Below, piece by piece: positions 41,216 through 52,800 of a stretch of 64,000 bases of DNA. The notes beneath the pieces are model-generated. The model was not told the DNA's origin. It did no database searches and was given only the letters and a program-made list of their open reading frames with translations. The stretch lies in assembly GCA_964596675.1 (NCBI GenBank), contig CAZQUZ010000005.1, forward strand, positions 1 through 64,000, read 5' to 3'. The DNA comes from JAGOMW01 sp964596675. Its GTDB lineage: Bacteria; Patescibacteriota; Gracilibacteria; BD1-5; UBA2023. How positions within the stretch are numbered: position 1 is the first letter of the stretch; each line of letters opens with the position of its first letter. The translations under genes and the position numbers were made by a program.

Positions 41216-42808
41216 ATGATTATCACACCACTCTGACATACTGAGTTCCTCATCGATATCGCGAATCCGAGTGGCGAGACCGTGCGTATCCTCGTGGACA
41301 GCTGGCTCAGTGACTATGCGGTCGGGGATATGATGGAGCGTACAGTACGTGTCGAGCTCGATACTACCACTCTCACGAGCATCGATGCTATCTATATCTC
41401 TCATGCCCACTGTGATCACTTCGATCCATACATACTCATGCAGATATATGGAGAGACTCTTTCTGCAGATTGAGCTCCAGGGCAAAATCCTCAGTCTTCC
41501 GCTTCGCTGCAGACAGCTCCTTTACAAAGGAGCCCACAGAGACCTATACTTATCCTCCCATTTACCCTCAGATACCTCGAGTCACTGATACGTGAGTATC
41601 TCCCATCTGCAGAGATACATTTTCTCTCGAACCATCATACCCTTCACCATAAAGGCATAGAAATCACGGGACATATGTACCCGAATCCCGAGATCACGAA
41701 TGAAGATGACGTCATGATGCTCGAGGTCGCGAATGAGCGAGAGATGGTATTCGCGGAGATAGATACCGTGCCAGATATGGAGGATGAGACGGTCGCACGC
41801 GCACTCTATCGGGTATTCACGAGGAAGTCATATGAGACGGCGTGCTATATCGCGAGTCGCAATGTCCTCGAGTGACAGATACCACTCTATGATACTCCTC
41901 CTGCGAAGCGAAAGGCCTATCGAGATACCTACATCGCTGAGCAAAAAGAATCTATGAAGATGCAGTATGAGAAATATGACTATGAGGAGTTCGCTCACTT
42001 TCCGAATCTCTATACGCTGCCAGGATTTGTACAGGGATATATCGGACAGGGGATAGCGTATCCGCGCAGTATATCGGCTGAGCTCGCAGATATGGCGATA
42101 TGGCCACTCGAAGAGATGGTCTCTGTCGAGCAGGACTATGCGCGAGAGGCTTCTTACGAATTTTCGCAAAAAGCTCTCCTCCCAGGTAGGCAGTACCGTA
42201 TCGAGGGTGGTACGATCGAGACCGGTCGGAAAGAGTGCCCTATCGCTCGTCTCATAAAACCAGATACTCACTCACCAAAGTCTCTCTCTGATACTCCTCC
42301 ACGTATCTATGCACATGGTCCGCTCTTCCCACGAGTACTATCCGATGCAGATATCAGTGCTGCACGAGAGCGTATCCTCGATATTTTGGATCATCGCTTT
42401 CTCACATACTGGTCAGCCTCTCCTATCGCGAGCCTCAGAGATGCTCTCATACGAAATAATGGGATCTATCGTATAGGATGCACCCTCGATGATACGAAAT
42501 ATATCTTCGAGTACTCGACTGGGGTTTCTGGATTTCGTGAGGTCGCATATGAGTCTCTGATGTATCTCGACGAAGAGTACTATGTCACGGATATCATCGA
42601 CTTCCTCGAGTGACGTCAGGAGATGTATTCATCGTTCTGGCATGCGCTCGACCCGAAAAAAGTCTATCGTCTCTGGACCTGTCTCGGTGCGAACTATATG
42701 AACCATGATATCACCCTCGCGAAGTATCGTCTCCACTTCGAGCGTGCGAGAGCGTGACTCACAGCTGCAGACTACGTAACACCCGTACTCGATACCCTCA
42801 CCCCATAA
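41216..42808 (+). CDS. MBL-fold metallohydrolase, 530 aa
   Basis: Metallo-beta-lactamase fold with the zinc motif ISHAHCDHFDP near residues 61-71. The fold fills the N-terminal half. The C-terminal half of about 300 residues is not recognised. The arrangement suggests the UlaG/large MBL hydrolase type, substrate unknown. A Ser/Gln/Pro-rich stretch (about residues 87-106, SADGAPGQNPQSSASLQT) coincides with palindromic DNA (41516-41533) and looks like an insertion. Four TGA codons occur. The next gene starts 4 bp downstream. Confidence 0.75.
41516..41533. repeat. Palindrome inside the MBL hydrolase gene
   Basis: GCTCCTTT-AC-AAAGGAGC, 8-bp perfect stem, preceded by an imperfect hairpin GTCT..GCTTCGC..AGAC. 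It lies in the low-complexity segment of the protein. Confidence 0.55.
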
Positions 42809-42812
42809 CACT

Positions 42813-43484
42813 ATGTCTCATATCCGCGCCTATCAGGTACTCTGCCTCTTCGGATGAGTACTCGGACTCCTCCATATCTATCTCACTGGATCGACTATCC
42901 TCGGTGGACTCATCTGGAATCTCATCCTCGCCGTCGTACCATACCTCTTCGCGAGCCTCGCTATCCGCTACACCGGATGGCGACACTATGGACTCGCTCT
43001 CCTGTGGCTCCTCTTCTTCCCGAACTCGCTCTATATATTCACCGACTTTATCCACCTCGGTAAGGTAGAGGAGCTCATACACTTCGAGATCATCTATATC
43101 TCCACGATGGCTATAGCTGGGATGGTCGCAGGATTTGCTTCACTCGACCTCCTCCACACCTACTGGAACCAGCATATCCATAAGGCTCGTGCATGGCTAC
43201 GAGTACACATCCTCATGCTCCTCGGAGTATTCGGGGTATTTCTCGGGAGATTCCAGCGGTTTAATAGCTGGGATATCCTCCATGAGCCACTCACATTCGC
43301 TCGAGAAGTCATGATGGTCCTCATCTACCCGAATAGCCTCACACGAGCTGGTGCGCTCGACCGCGTCTCTGAGCAGGCGCTCTATGGCGCGAATGTCATG
43401 AATCCATATCTCTTCATCGGACTCTACTTCATATTTTTTATGATACTCTACGTGTTCCTCTATCATACGAGGAGAGTGAAATAA
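42813..43484 (+). CDS. DUF1361-family membrane protein
   Basis: 223 aa with about six membrane segments. The family motif FFPNSLYIFTDFIHL is present, followed by GRFQRFNSWDI. One TGA glycine lies in the first membrane segment (LFGVLGLLH). Function unknown. It is coupled to the MBL gene by a 4-bp spacer. Confidence 0.8.
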
Positions 43485-43486
43485 AT

Positions 43487-43936
43487 TTATTTTTCTCCTA
43501 TCTCACGAATAAATTTTCACAAATAATTTGGATTTACTAGATAAAAGCCGCCACGATTTTGTATGCCATGGGGTATATAGGTATTATGCATCACAGCAGC
43601 AAGATAGGGTCTTTTTATGTGCTCTGTTTTTTGTAAAAAATCAGATTCTAATTTAAGAGACTTCCATATTTTATGCACATACTTCGTATAGTTTGTATGC
43701 CATTTTTTTGAATCTATAATAAGCATATTTCCATTCGAATATTTGATGATATGGTCTATGTTTGTATTTCACCATCCATCTTTATTTGTACTAATATTTA
43801 TTCCTTTTTGATAATCTGCTATCCTTTTTAATATTCTCAGAGTCTGTTGTTCTCCCAGAACTCATTTTTTAATATTTTTTTCTGGATAATGTCCTAAAAT
43901 CATTCTTTCCTTACTTTTTTTGATATCCTGGTCCAT
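43487..43936 (-). CDS. NERD-like nuclease domain protein
   Basis: 149 aa. It has the nuclease-related pattern GEQQTLRIL, NIDHIIKYSNGNMLIIDSKKW, that is, a conserved Glu, then D-x(n)-D-x-K. That resembles NERD (PD-(D/E)xK-like) domains, with the usual ExK replaced by DSK. Three TGA glycines are used (KKGVLGE, GWGNTN, YLGKFIRE). Without them only 69 residues are open. It is convergent with the DUF1361 gene with 2 bp between stops. AT-rich. Confidence 0.65.
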
Positions 43937-44028
43937 ATATACAAAATTATTGACTAATATATAAATTATATCATAATAATTATTTGAGGTCAATTTTATT
44001 TTTTCCATTTTCTCGATATACTCTCCCT

Positions 44029-45498
44029 ATGTTATCTCCAAAAAAACATCTTCATGTCATCGGTATCGGCGGTATCGGTGTCTCTGCGCTCGCTCGTTAC
44101 TATCGCTCGATCGGGTATAGTGTATCAGGTTCTGATGGTGCGGATTCTCCATTTCTCGATACGCTCCGTGCAGAGGGCTTCGATATACATATCGGACATC
44201 GCGCGGAAAATCTAGGAGAAAATACAGATTTCGTCATCTACTCTGAGGCTATCATCACGAAGCCAGACCTCCCGCCGGAGGAGCAGATATATGCGAATGT
44301 CGAGCTCGCACGCGCGCGAGATCTCGGTATCGAGCATCTCTCCTATCCTGTGGCACTGGGGAGAGTATTCGATGCTGCAGAGGGTATCGCTATCACGGGC
44401 TCCCATGGGAAGAGTACGACGACCGCTATGACGACACTCATGCTCGCGAATGAATACTCGGATAATCCGACGGTCGAGATTCCTGTAGATGGAGCATTTG
44501 CCTATATGCCGACTGCGCCAGGATGTAGCGCTATCATCGGTACGCAGGTCCCCCAGCTCGGTCATACGAATTTCTATACTGAGATGGGTGCGTCGCACTT
44601 CGTCATCGAAGCGTGTGAGTATAAACGTTCGTTTCTCCAGTATCATCCATACATCACCGTCATCACGAATATCGATCTCGACCACCTCGACTACTACCAG
44701 AACCTCGATGACTATATCAGTGCATTCCAGTCGCTCGTGGATCAGACGAGTGGATTCGTCATCATTTCGAGAGACGATGAGAACTCAGCGAAGCTCGATA
44801 TCCCGGTCGAGAAGCGCATCATCGTAGGAGGTGGTCAGATCCTCTACTATCCGCGCGTCGAGGAGGATGACCACGGTCGTAAAAAAGTCTACTACGTCGA
44901 GAAATCCATGCCACTCCCAGAGATACATCTCCAGGTACCGGGCGCGCACCTTCTCCATGATGCGTATCTCGCCTATACGGTCGGGCGACTCCTCGGGATG
45001 CAGGATGATATCATCGTACCAAAGCTCGAGTCCTATACGGGCTCATGGCGTCGCTCTGAGATCGTCGGGACGACCACACACGGGAACCTCGTCATCTCTG
45101 ACTATGGACATCACCCGAATGAGATACGCCCCACCCTCCGAGCTATCCGTGAGAAATACAGAGACAAGCGACTCTATGTCGTATTCCAGCCGCATCAGTA
45201 CTCGCGGACTCGCGAGCTCCTCGGTGAGTTCGGCAGAGCATTCGGTGATGTGGATGAGCTCGTGATACCAGATATCTACTTCTCCCGGGATAAGCAGGAA
45301 GATGTCGAGTATATGACGGTGGAGAGGCTCATCGACACGATCGCATGCGTCGAGCAAGGTCTCACCATCCATGATGGAGGTGGTCTCGAGAAAACTGCAG
45401 AGCTCATACGTACCTATGATGCGTCACATCCGGAGAGCTCAGTGATAGTCCTCCTCGGTGCAGGGGATGTCGATAGCCTCAGGTATAGTATCTTATAA
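44029..45498 (+). CDS. murC: UDP-N-acetylmuramate--L-alanine ligase
   Basis: First amino-acid ligase of peptidoglycan synthesis. 489 aa. VIGIGGIGVSALARY (nucleotide-binding), ITGSHGKSTTTAM (ATP loop), NIDLDHLDYY, DYGHHPNEI and FQPHQYSRT fit MurC. A TTG 45 bases upstream is in frame, but the ATG follows the common AT/TC-rich leader. I see no TGA codon in this gene, in contrast to its neighbours. Its presence implies a peptidoglycan wall. Confidence 0.95.
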   Translation: MLSPKKHLHVIGIGGIGVSALARYYRSIGYSVSGSDGADSPFLDTLRAEGFDIHIGHRAENLGENTDFVIYSEAIITKPDLPPEEQIYANVELARARDLGIEHLSYPVALGRVFDAAEGIAITGSHGKSTTTAMTTLMLANEYSDNPTVEIPVDGAFAYMPTAPGCSAIIGTQVPQLGHTNFYTEMGASHFVIEACEYKRSFLQYHPYITVITNIDLDHLDYYQNLDDYISAFQSLVDQTSGFVIISRDDENSAKLDIPVEKRIIVGGGQILYYPRVEEDDHGRKKVYYVEKSMPLPEIHLQVPGAHLLHDAYLAYTVGRLLGMQDDIIVPKLESYTGSWRRSEIVGTTTHGNLVISDYGHHPNEIRPTLRAIREKYRDKRLYVVFQPHQYSRTRELLGEFGRAFGDVDELVIPDIYFSRDKQEDVEYMTVERLIDTIACVEQGLTIHDGGGLEKTAELIRTYDASHPESSVIVLLGAGDVDSLRYSIL

Positions 45499-45501
45499 TA
45501 T

Positions 45502-46680
45502 ATGCATTTCTCTCGTAACATTACTATCCTTCTCGCACTCCGCGCGGTGAGATGGTTTTTGGTGATTATGCCTATTATCACGATTTTTTATCGGGAACAT
45601 GGACTTTCTATGTGAGAGGTATTTTTGATACAGGTAGCATTTTCTCTGTCCGTAGTACTTTTAGAGGTGCCTACGGGATATTTTTCGGATGTCGTCTGAC
45701 GCAAAAAATCCCTTATCGTCGGCATGACCTGTAGTATTTTTTGACTTGCACTGTACTGTCTTGGGCATGGATTTTATGGATTTTTCATCGCTGAGATGTT
45801 GCCCTGACTGGGTGCGAGCTTCATATCTGGTACAGATGTGGCTATGATGTACGACACACTTATCGATGAGTGAAAGGAGTGACTCCACAAAAAAATCCAA
45901 TGATACGCCCAATCTCTCTCGAGTATCTCAGAGGCATCAGCGAGTTTATTGGGAGGATTTCTCGCTGTTATCAGTATTAGTCTGCCATTTTATGTGATGT
46001 TAGGTGTATTTATCCTGATGTATCCTCTCGTATTTTTTCTCCGTGAACCACATCGCCATCGGCATGAAAATCGTGAGGGGATGATACATGGCATATGGAA
46101 AATCATCCGACACTCACTCCATGATCATAAAGAGATAAAATGGCTCATATTTTTGTCTGGATCTTTCTGAGCATCGACGCTCGTCATGACGTGGTTCTTG
46201 CAATCATACTTTACGCTGGTATCCGTTCCACTCCAATATTTCGGAGTATTATGGTGTATATTTATCCTTTCTATCGTGCCATTTTCTCATTTTGCACATT
46301 CACTCGAGGCATATCTCGGGAGACGAAACTCTCTCATATGTATGACGCTGTTACCGATATGTGGGTACTTTTTACTCGGTACGTTTGTATCTTTTTGGGC
46401 TTTATGTTTTGTATTTTTCTTTTATTTTGCTCGATGATTCGGGACAGTCGTACTCCAGGACTATATAAATAAACTCGTCTCATCAGATATTCGTGCCACC
46501 GTCTTATCACTGCAGGCACTGATGTTTCGTCTCGTTTTCGTCATCGTCGGACCGCTGATGGGATGGGTAGCTGATATCTATAGTCTTTCTGTAGCTTTAC
46601 TACTCTCTGGTATCGTATTTGCTCTCTTTGGTCTCGTCTCTCTCCTCGGACTCGCTCATCATAGGGCACTCGATATATAA
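45502..46680 (+). CDS. MFS transporter
   Basis: 392 aa, 12 predicted membrane segments. Motif A is GYFSDVVGRKKS with its Gly coded by TGA, and EVPTGYF precedes it. About nine TGA codons occur, so the standard code leaves only short fragments. The substrate is unknown. It follows murC by 3 bp and may be co-transcribed. Confidence 0.85.
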
Positions 46681-46691
46681 CCATTTTTTCT

Positions 46692-46901
46692 ATGAATCCT
46701 GATATCACGAACATCGACACGGCTGCTCTCGATACGACCCTTATGGGTATAAACATGAGCCCCAGTCATCTCATCTGGTCGACTATCATCGTCCTCGTCG
46801 TATCACATATCGGTGCCCGGTATCTCGCTGGATTCACCCCGAGGGGATACTGGTTCTGGTTTACACTCATAAATATCATCGTCGGACTGATACTTATATA
46901 A
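46692..46901 (+). CDS. Small membrane protein, 69 aa
   Basis: Two hydrophobic segments separated by GARYLAGFTPRGYW. Not recognised. It lies 11 bp after the MFS gene. Confidence 0.6.
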   Translation: MNPDITNIDTAALDTTLMGINMSPSHLIWSTIIVLVVSHIGARYLAGFTPRGYWFWFTLINIIVGLILI

Positions 46902-46993
46902 AATTAACTTGCAATTTTATAAAAATATGTATACTACATCGTAGTGATAGACTTATCTTAGATATAGTTTTTCATGTAATTCTCCTCCCTTTT

Positions 46994-47019
46994 CCCACCG
47001 TAATTTGGTGGGCTTTTTT
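46994..47019 (+). terminator. Intrinsic terminator
   Basis: CCCACC-GTAATTT-GGTGGG followed by a T-run. It lies about 90 bp after the 46692-46901 gene. A TATACT box at 46930-46935 lies between, so a short separate transcript is possible but the -35 spacing is poor. Confidence 0.8.
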
Positions 47020-47055
47020 ATTGTCTTTTTCTTATTTTTCTCCATAATCAAATCC

Positions 47056-47571
47056 ATGTTACAGATTATTCCCACAGATACCTGTTATGGTCTCGCATGA
47101 GCACTTACCCCTGAGGATTACCTCGAAATATATCGTCTGAAAGGTCGGGACTTTTCGAAGCCGCTCGCACTCCTCGTCCGAGACTATGATGATATGAAGG
47201 GATATATCGAGATATCTGATGAGCAGATAGATGCACTCCGAGAGTATCCGCACCCGTGGAGCTTCCTCGGCATGCGAAAGACAGACTACATACTCCCACC
47301 CTATTTGGATAGCCTCCAGTATGAGCGACTCTCCCTACGAGTCGCGAGCGTATGTATGCTATGACTCGATGCATCAGAGCTTGAGTTTCCGCTCTTTCTC
47401 ACTTCTGCGAACCGCTCCGGTGAGACTGAGTCTACTACACTCAGAGAGGCACGTCGAATATTTCCATGAGTGGATGGGATCGATGGGGGAGTGTGTGATC
47501 GTCCACCGTCAGATATATTCGCTCTCTGAAATGATGGGGAGCTCCAGTATTTGAGGAGGAATTATGAATAA
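47056..47571 (+). CDS. tsaC: L-threonylcarbamoyladenylate synthase (Sua5/YrdC family)
   Basis: 171 aa. Makes threonylcarbamoyl-AMP for t6A37 of tRNAs that read ANN codons. Visible motifs: PTDTCYGLAG (second Gly TGA), KGRDFSKPLALLV, SLRVAS and LTSANRSGE. Only the YrdC domain is present, without the Sua5 C-terminal domain. It ends at TAA. Confidence 0.85.
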
Positions 47572-47589
47572 ATCGTAACACAATGAGTG

Positions 47590-48354
47590 CTAGATAGTTT
47601 TAGAAAGTGTAAATTTTTGGAGATCAGGATATACCATTTGGGTATTATCGACGGTAGATCAAAATATATTTCCTAAAATCTTAGGAGTTTCTGGACTGAT
47701 ATTATAGTTATCATTCATCGAAGTAATACCTATTACACGCTTTTCTATATCATTTGATATCTGCATATAGTTATTATAGTATGTACTATACTCGCGTTCT
47801 ATCCGATGAGAAAGTATACTGATATCGTTCGTACCCATAATAGGATCGATTTTTAGCTCATCAAAACTCGTAAATCCTAGTGATAGCAGTTCACGGATGG
47901 CAAGTCCAAAGATATAATAATATACTGGTTTTACATTTTTTGATTTTTGAAATATTGATTTACATGCAAAAATTATCTCTTTTATTCTCCATAACTGAAA
48001 TAACTGTTTTTTACTTAACTTTTCTCATAATGACTTTAATATATCTTGCTGTATTCTACTCATACCTACAGACTCAGACCCTTGTGTATTTATTATAGAT
48101 TTATAGTACTCACTTTGCATCATTTCAGATAGACCGATTAGTTTAGATGCTAGATTGGATGTATTGATAGTTTGCTCGAAATATACTCTACTCTGAAGAG
48201 ATAGTGTGGGATTTTCCGAAAATTCGATTTGAATATCTTTATGATATTGATAAATCTCTTTAAGAGAAGCATCATTCATAATATAGTCTTGATATATCTT
48301 TATAAGACCAGATGGTGTAGTATCTTTAGTTATCTGTGCTATTAATGAACGCAT
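47590..48354 (-). CDS. Hypothetical protein, 254 aa
   Basis: Not recognised. It is a helical soluble protein. The start MRSLIAQ overlaps the end of miaA by 29 bases in another frame. The frame is open further upstream but there it is the shadow of miaA. Two TGA glycines (KSLGEKLSKK, NIFGSTVD) are used. It ends at TAG. Last gene of the dnaX-miaA operon. Confidence 0.6.
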
Positions 48355-49261
48355 ATTTTTTATTCCAGGTGATTTGCCGTTTGGCATAGTTACGAGAATG
48401 TTGGGCGACGAGGGCTTTCGCGACTTCGAGAGTAGACTCGCCACGGAGATATGAGCAGACTTCTTTGTACCCGATAGTGCTGAGCCCAGGTGAAGTATCA
48501 CTATATATAGTTTCATTATATATTACTTCTTCTAAAAGTCAATAATTAAACATACTCTCTACACGTTTATCGATATTTGCATAGAGTTGCTTGCGATTTT
48601 CTACTGAATCGGTATATGGCGTGATAAAATACGGAGAAAATCGGAGTTTCTTCGTATTTTCGGCATCTTTTTTCGACCGACCAGTCGCACGCATCACCTC
48701 GAGACCGCGCATCACATAGCGATAGTTCTCGACCTCGAGCTCACTCGCATAGGTGGGGTCCACCTGATAGAGCATATCCCAGAGTCTTTGGTCTCAGTAT
48801 TTTGTTCTGATGGCTTCGAGCTCGGCACGATACTCCCAGTCAGGAGGCGTATCGGGATAGTCCATATCATAGAGGACGGCATCGATATAGAGTCCAGTTC
48901 ATCCACAGAGGATAGGGATGATATGTGTATCCTGCCAGAGCTCGAGCGTATCGACTCACTTTCGATAGTCTACCATCGAATAGGTGATATCTGGAGATAT
49001 GACATCGAGCATATGATGTGGGATTCACTGCATCTCATCGGTGGTGACTTTTCCTGTACCGATATCGAGTCAGCTGTATATCTGTCTACTATCTGCAGAT
49101 ATGATCTCACTCCCATATCCTCTCGTTCTGAGCGATAGTGCGATATTGACGGCTAAACTACTTTTTCCACAGGCAGTCGGTCCGTATACGACCACTATCT
49201 TCGGGAGTGGAGTCTCGCTCTCGAGATAGGATAGGATGTCATGAAGCTCGTTATTCGACAT
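48326..49261 (-). CDS. miaA: tRNA dimethylallyltransferase MiaA
   Basis: 311 aa. Adds the isopentenyl group to A37 of tRNAs reading UNN codons. P-loop GPTACGKSSLA, SADSRQIYSGLDIGTGK (Gly from TGA), CGGTGLYI (one Gly from TGA) and the C-terminal RNYAKRQITW. The start overlaps the AI-2E-family stop by 11 bases. i6A37 affects UNN readers, which in this organism would include a tRNA for UGA. Confidence 0.93.
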
Positions 49262-50438
49262 GAGGAAGTGTATCTGTGGATGGAAGTGTGTGGATTTTTT
49301 TTTCTACGGTATCGACATATTTATCGAGGTCCTGTATGAGTCCGAGGACGATAGAGAACAGTGGTACTCCCATAAGGAGTCCGATGAGTCCGAAGAGGTG
49401 TTCAGAGATGAGGAGTATCACGAATGTGATAAATACGGGAAAGTGGACGTAGGATGAGACGATTTTTGGATTCAGATAGTATGCTTCGACAGCATGGACG
49501 ACTCATATCATGAGTATACATGAGAGTACTATCGCGAGCTCATCACCACCAGTACCATATCCATAGCCGATGATGAGGATAGGGACTCCTGAGAGAAATG
49601 TCCCGAATACTGGTATAAATCCAGCGATAAAGACGATGAGTGAGAGTGTAAAAATAAATGGAAATGCTTCGCCACCATGAATAAAGCTTATGATGATGAG
49701 TCCTATCGTCGTGAGTATCGCATTCACGAGGGCTATGATAGACTGGGCTTTAAAGATGATCCCAAAGCCTGCCCCCATTTTTTTCGCGATAATCGACCAC
49801 TCGATATAGAGAAATCGGAAATTTCCATTTTTTATCTGTCAGAGGAATTTTTCTATCCGCTTGCGATCGATGATAAAGAGGTAGGAGAGGATGAGTGCGA
49901 TGAGGAACTTCGTGAGGATGATACCAGCATTCGTGATATAGGTGATTGCCTTTTGTCCGATAGACTCGAGATTCGCAGAGCTTACCATATCACCGATAAA
50001 ACTCGAGAGTCCAAGATCGAGATTACTCGTCTTTTCTATCGTGAGGAGAAAGTCCTGACCCTGACTCGCGATGCGCGGAGCCTCTCTGAGAAATCGATTT
50101 ATCTCCCCACCAATTTGTGGGATAATATTCACAAAGATAAAAATCACGATACTGATAAATACTACATACAGGATAGATATGACAATATTGGTAGTCGCGT
50201 ACTTCCGAGCGATGATATGCATGCGGTCAGCCTTACCATGGAGTCACCACTCATGGACTTTACGTGCGACATAGGTCCCGAGTTCGAGAAATATATAAGC
50301 AAAGAGAAATGTCACGAAGAAGAGGATGAGAAAATCACTCAGACTATAGCCGAGGAGAAGGAGGAGGCTGTAGGCGATGAGCTTCTTCCAGAATACTTCA
50401 CCGAATATGAGAGGGAGTATGGTTTTTAGTGTGTACAT
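49251..50438 (-). CDS. AI-2E family (PerM-like) membrane protein
   Basis: 395 aa, about eight membrane segments. Features: GYSLSDFLILFF near the start, IPQIGGEINRFL, IAGFIPVFGTFLSGVP and LIGLLMGVPLFSI. Members include transporters and Na+/H+ antiporters. The substrate is unknown. Three TGA glycines are used. It overlaps miaA by 11 bases. Confidence 0.85.
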
Positions 50439-50456
50439 AGAGGAAAACTGAAGAGA

Positions 50457-51950
50457 TTAGAATACTTCATGGATATCAGATACGACGTTCGGATGTGCTT
50501 CACTGAGGCGACAGGTAAGCTCCCAACTCGTACCATAGAGAGTCCCCAGAGAGTCTACTATGATGGACTTCATGGCAGGCTTATTCACTCGGTCATAGTT
50601 CCACTTTTTCGAGAAGATGAGTGTGAGGTGTGTGCCATCGATCTCGAAGCGCGCGAGCTTTAGATCCGTCGTGAGAGCTGGCTGGAGTTCTTTTACTTTC
50701 ATGATGAGTGCCGGATAGGAAAATGTTCCACCAGATGAAGATTTCGGAGCCGGAGACTCTTTCATGACAGGCATAGTCTCAGCTGGAAAAGGAGGTGCTA
50801 TTATCGTTTCTGGGGATGGTTTCATGGGAGCTGGATGAGTTGGTGGCGGAGTCGAGGATTTCGGAGTGGGAGGAGGCGGAGCTTTTATGGGAGATGCTGT
50901 AGGTACTATCGTAGAGGCTACACTACGTTTCGTGATGCGGAGGAGTGTCAGTTCGATGAGCATCATGCCATCAGGTATAGAGCGTATATGTGCATAGGCT
51001 CATTCGAGTATAGTCATCATCTCACTATATGTGCCGAAGAGTCCATCATCTAGATGTTCCACCATGAGGTCTCTCATACGATACATGAGTTGTTCGAAGA
51101 ATCCTCTTGCCTCGATATGCTTATCACGAATATTTGCGATAAATCAACTTATACTTGCTGTATCAGCATCTCGCATAGCGATAATACATCACTCTATGAG
51201 TGAATCTTCGAGAAGCGATAGAGTATTGCGTACATGCTCTATCGGGAGCGTATCGTCGATAATGTTTTGTTCGAGGAGGGTGAGGGCATCACGAAATCCT
51301 CATCGTGCAGCCTTTGCGATAATACGTAGCGTCTCTTCTTCGAAGCGTATATGTTCTTCTTTGCATACATATGACATTCGTCCTATGAGATCATCGATAC
51401 TGATTTTACGAAAATCAAATCGCAGCGTTCGTGATCGGATAGTTTCAGGGATTTTGTCTATCTCGGTTGTCGCGAGGATAAATATGACGTGTGCTGGTGG
51501 CTGCTCGAGGGTCTTTAGGAGCGCATTAAATGCTCCACTCGAGAGCATATGTACCTCATCGATGATGTAGACCTTATACTTTCCTTGATTCGGCTCGAAG
51601 CGAGCTTTTTCTATGAGTTCGCGGACATTCTCGACACCATTATTCGAGGCTCCGTCGATCTCGATGATATCGAGCATGGTTTCAGCATCGGTCGCGAGAC
51701 AGTTTGTACATACATGACATGGGTTTCCATCTTTTTGGTTCGTGCAGTTTAGGGCTTTTGCGAGGATACGAGCACTCGTCGTCTTTCCAGTCCCGCGCGA
51801 TCCATGAAAGAGGTACGCATGGTGGATGCGTCCTGTGGTAAGGCTATTTCGGAGGATGGTCGTGATATACTCTTGTCCGATGACAGAGTCCCAGTCACGG
51901 GGTCGGTACTTATTATAGAGAGACACGTTCTCGGGGGTAAATGCTAACAC
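50457..51950 (-). CDS. dnaX: DNA polymerase III subunit gamma/tau
   Basis: 497 aa. Clamp-loader ATPase: YNKYRPRDWDSVIGQE, Walker A GSRGTGKTTSA, zinc-binding CHVCTNC, DEVHMLS, SRTLRFDF. A Pro-rich linker (APPPPTPKSSTPPP) separates the loader from a C-terminal domain. One TGA gives the Gly in AARGGFRDALTLLEQ, a strongly conserved position. I found no need for a programmed frameshift. Confidence 0.94.
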
Positions 51951-52019
51951 CGAAAGTATAGAGAAAAATCCTAGAAATACAAAAAAATCCCCGATATAGG
52001 GATATTTCTCGATAGAAGA

Positions 52020-52718
52020 CTATTCCTTCCCTCTCCAGTTGGTTCCCACGACGCGCTCGATCCAACTAAACACATGTATCAGTCTCCAGCGTGGTTTTTT
52101 ACGAAAACAGAGGAGCCATATAGCGATATTCGAGATAAATAGATATGTCGGATATACGATATCCTCAAAACTCCATGCATGTACTGCGAGTATGGCAAAG
52201 AGTCCAGAAATCCATCCCAGCATCCATGCATACTTATCTTCCGTTTCTGGATGTTTATAGAGTTTCGTAAAAATCGCTGTTGCTCACATCGCATCGATAA
52301 GCGTATTGGTCGTGAGGAGAAATACTGCGAGTCATCGTTCACTCATGCCGAGCATTTCTGTGACTTCAGGACTATGTTTCGCGATAATCCAAAATAACAG
52401 TGATATCATGGATATGCCGAAATAGATAGCTTCTACTCTATCCATTTTGGCATATCCATACCGAAATGCTAGAACTATGACGATAAGCTGGGTGATGGCG
52501 AATGCGAGTGAGAGCATGATAGTCGGGAGGCTCCCGAGCTCATAGCTCGATATAAGGATACAGATGGTAGCTATCTCATAGAGGAGCCATCAGACGATAT
52601 TCGGCTTCGTATGACCAGCGATGATCGAATAAATATATCGAAACATCGATGCATAGACGAGTATCGTGGAAAGAATCAGTGCGAGTGATGTGATACTGAT
52701 GGATGTGAGATAGTTCAT
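52020..52718 (-). CDS. Polytopic membrane protein, 232 aa
   Basis: Seven hydrophobic segments. Three TGA glycines join the pieces (NIVGWLLYE, SERGLAVFL, AMGATAIF). No family is recognised with confidence. First gene of the minus-strand dnaX-miaA run. Confidence 0.6.
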
Positions 52719-52800
52719 ACTCCCAGTCTAGCATATGTCGGATTTTTTTGCAAAAAATCGAGATTTCTCTATAGTAATCCTATCATCACCAATCCCACTT

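Noticed and set aside
50457..51950. Programmed frameshift in dnaX
   Set aside because: The full gamma/tau frame is open with a single TGA as Gly, and I saw no clear slippery heptamer with a following stem at the expected place.
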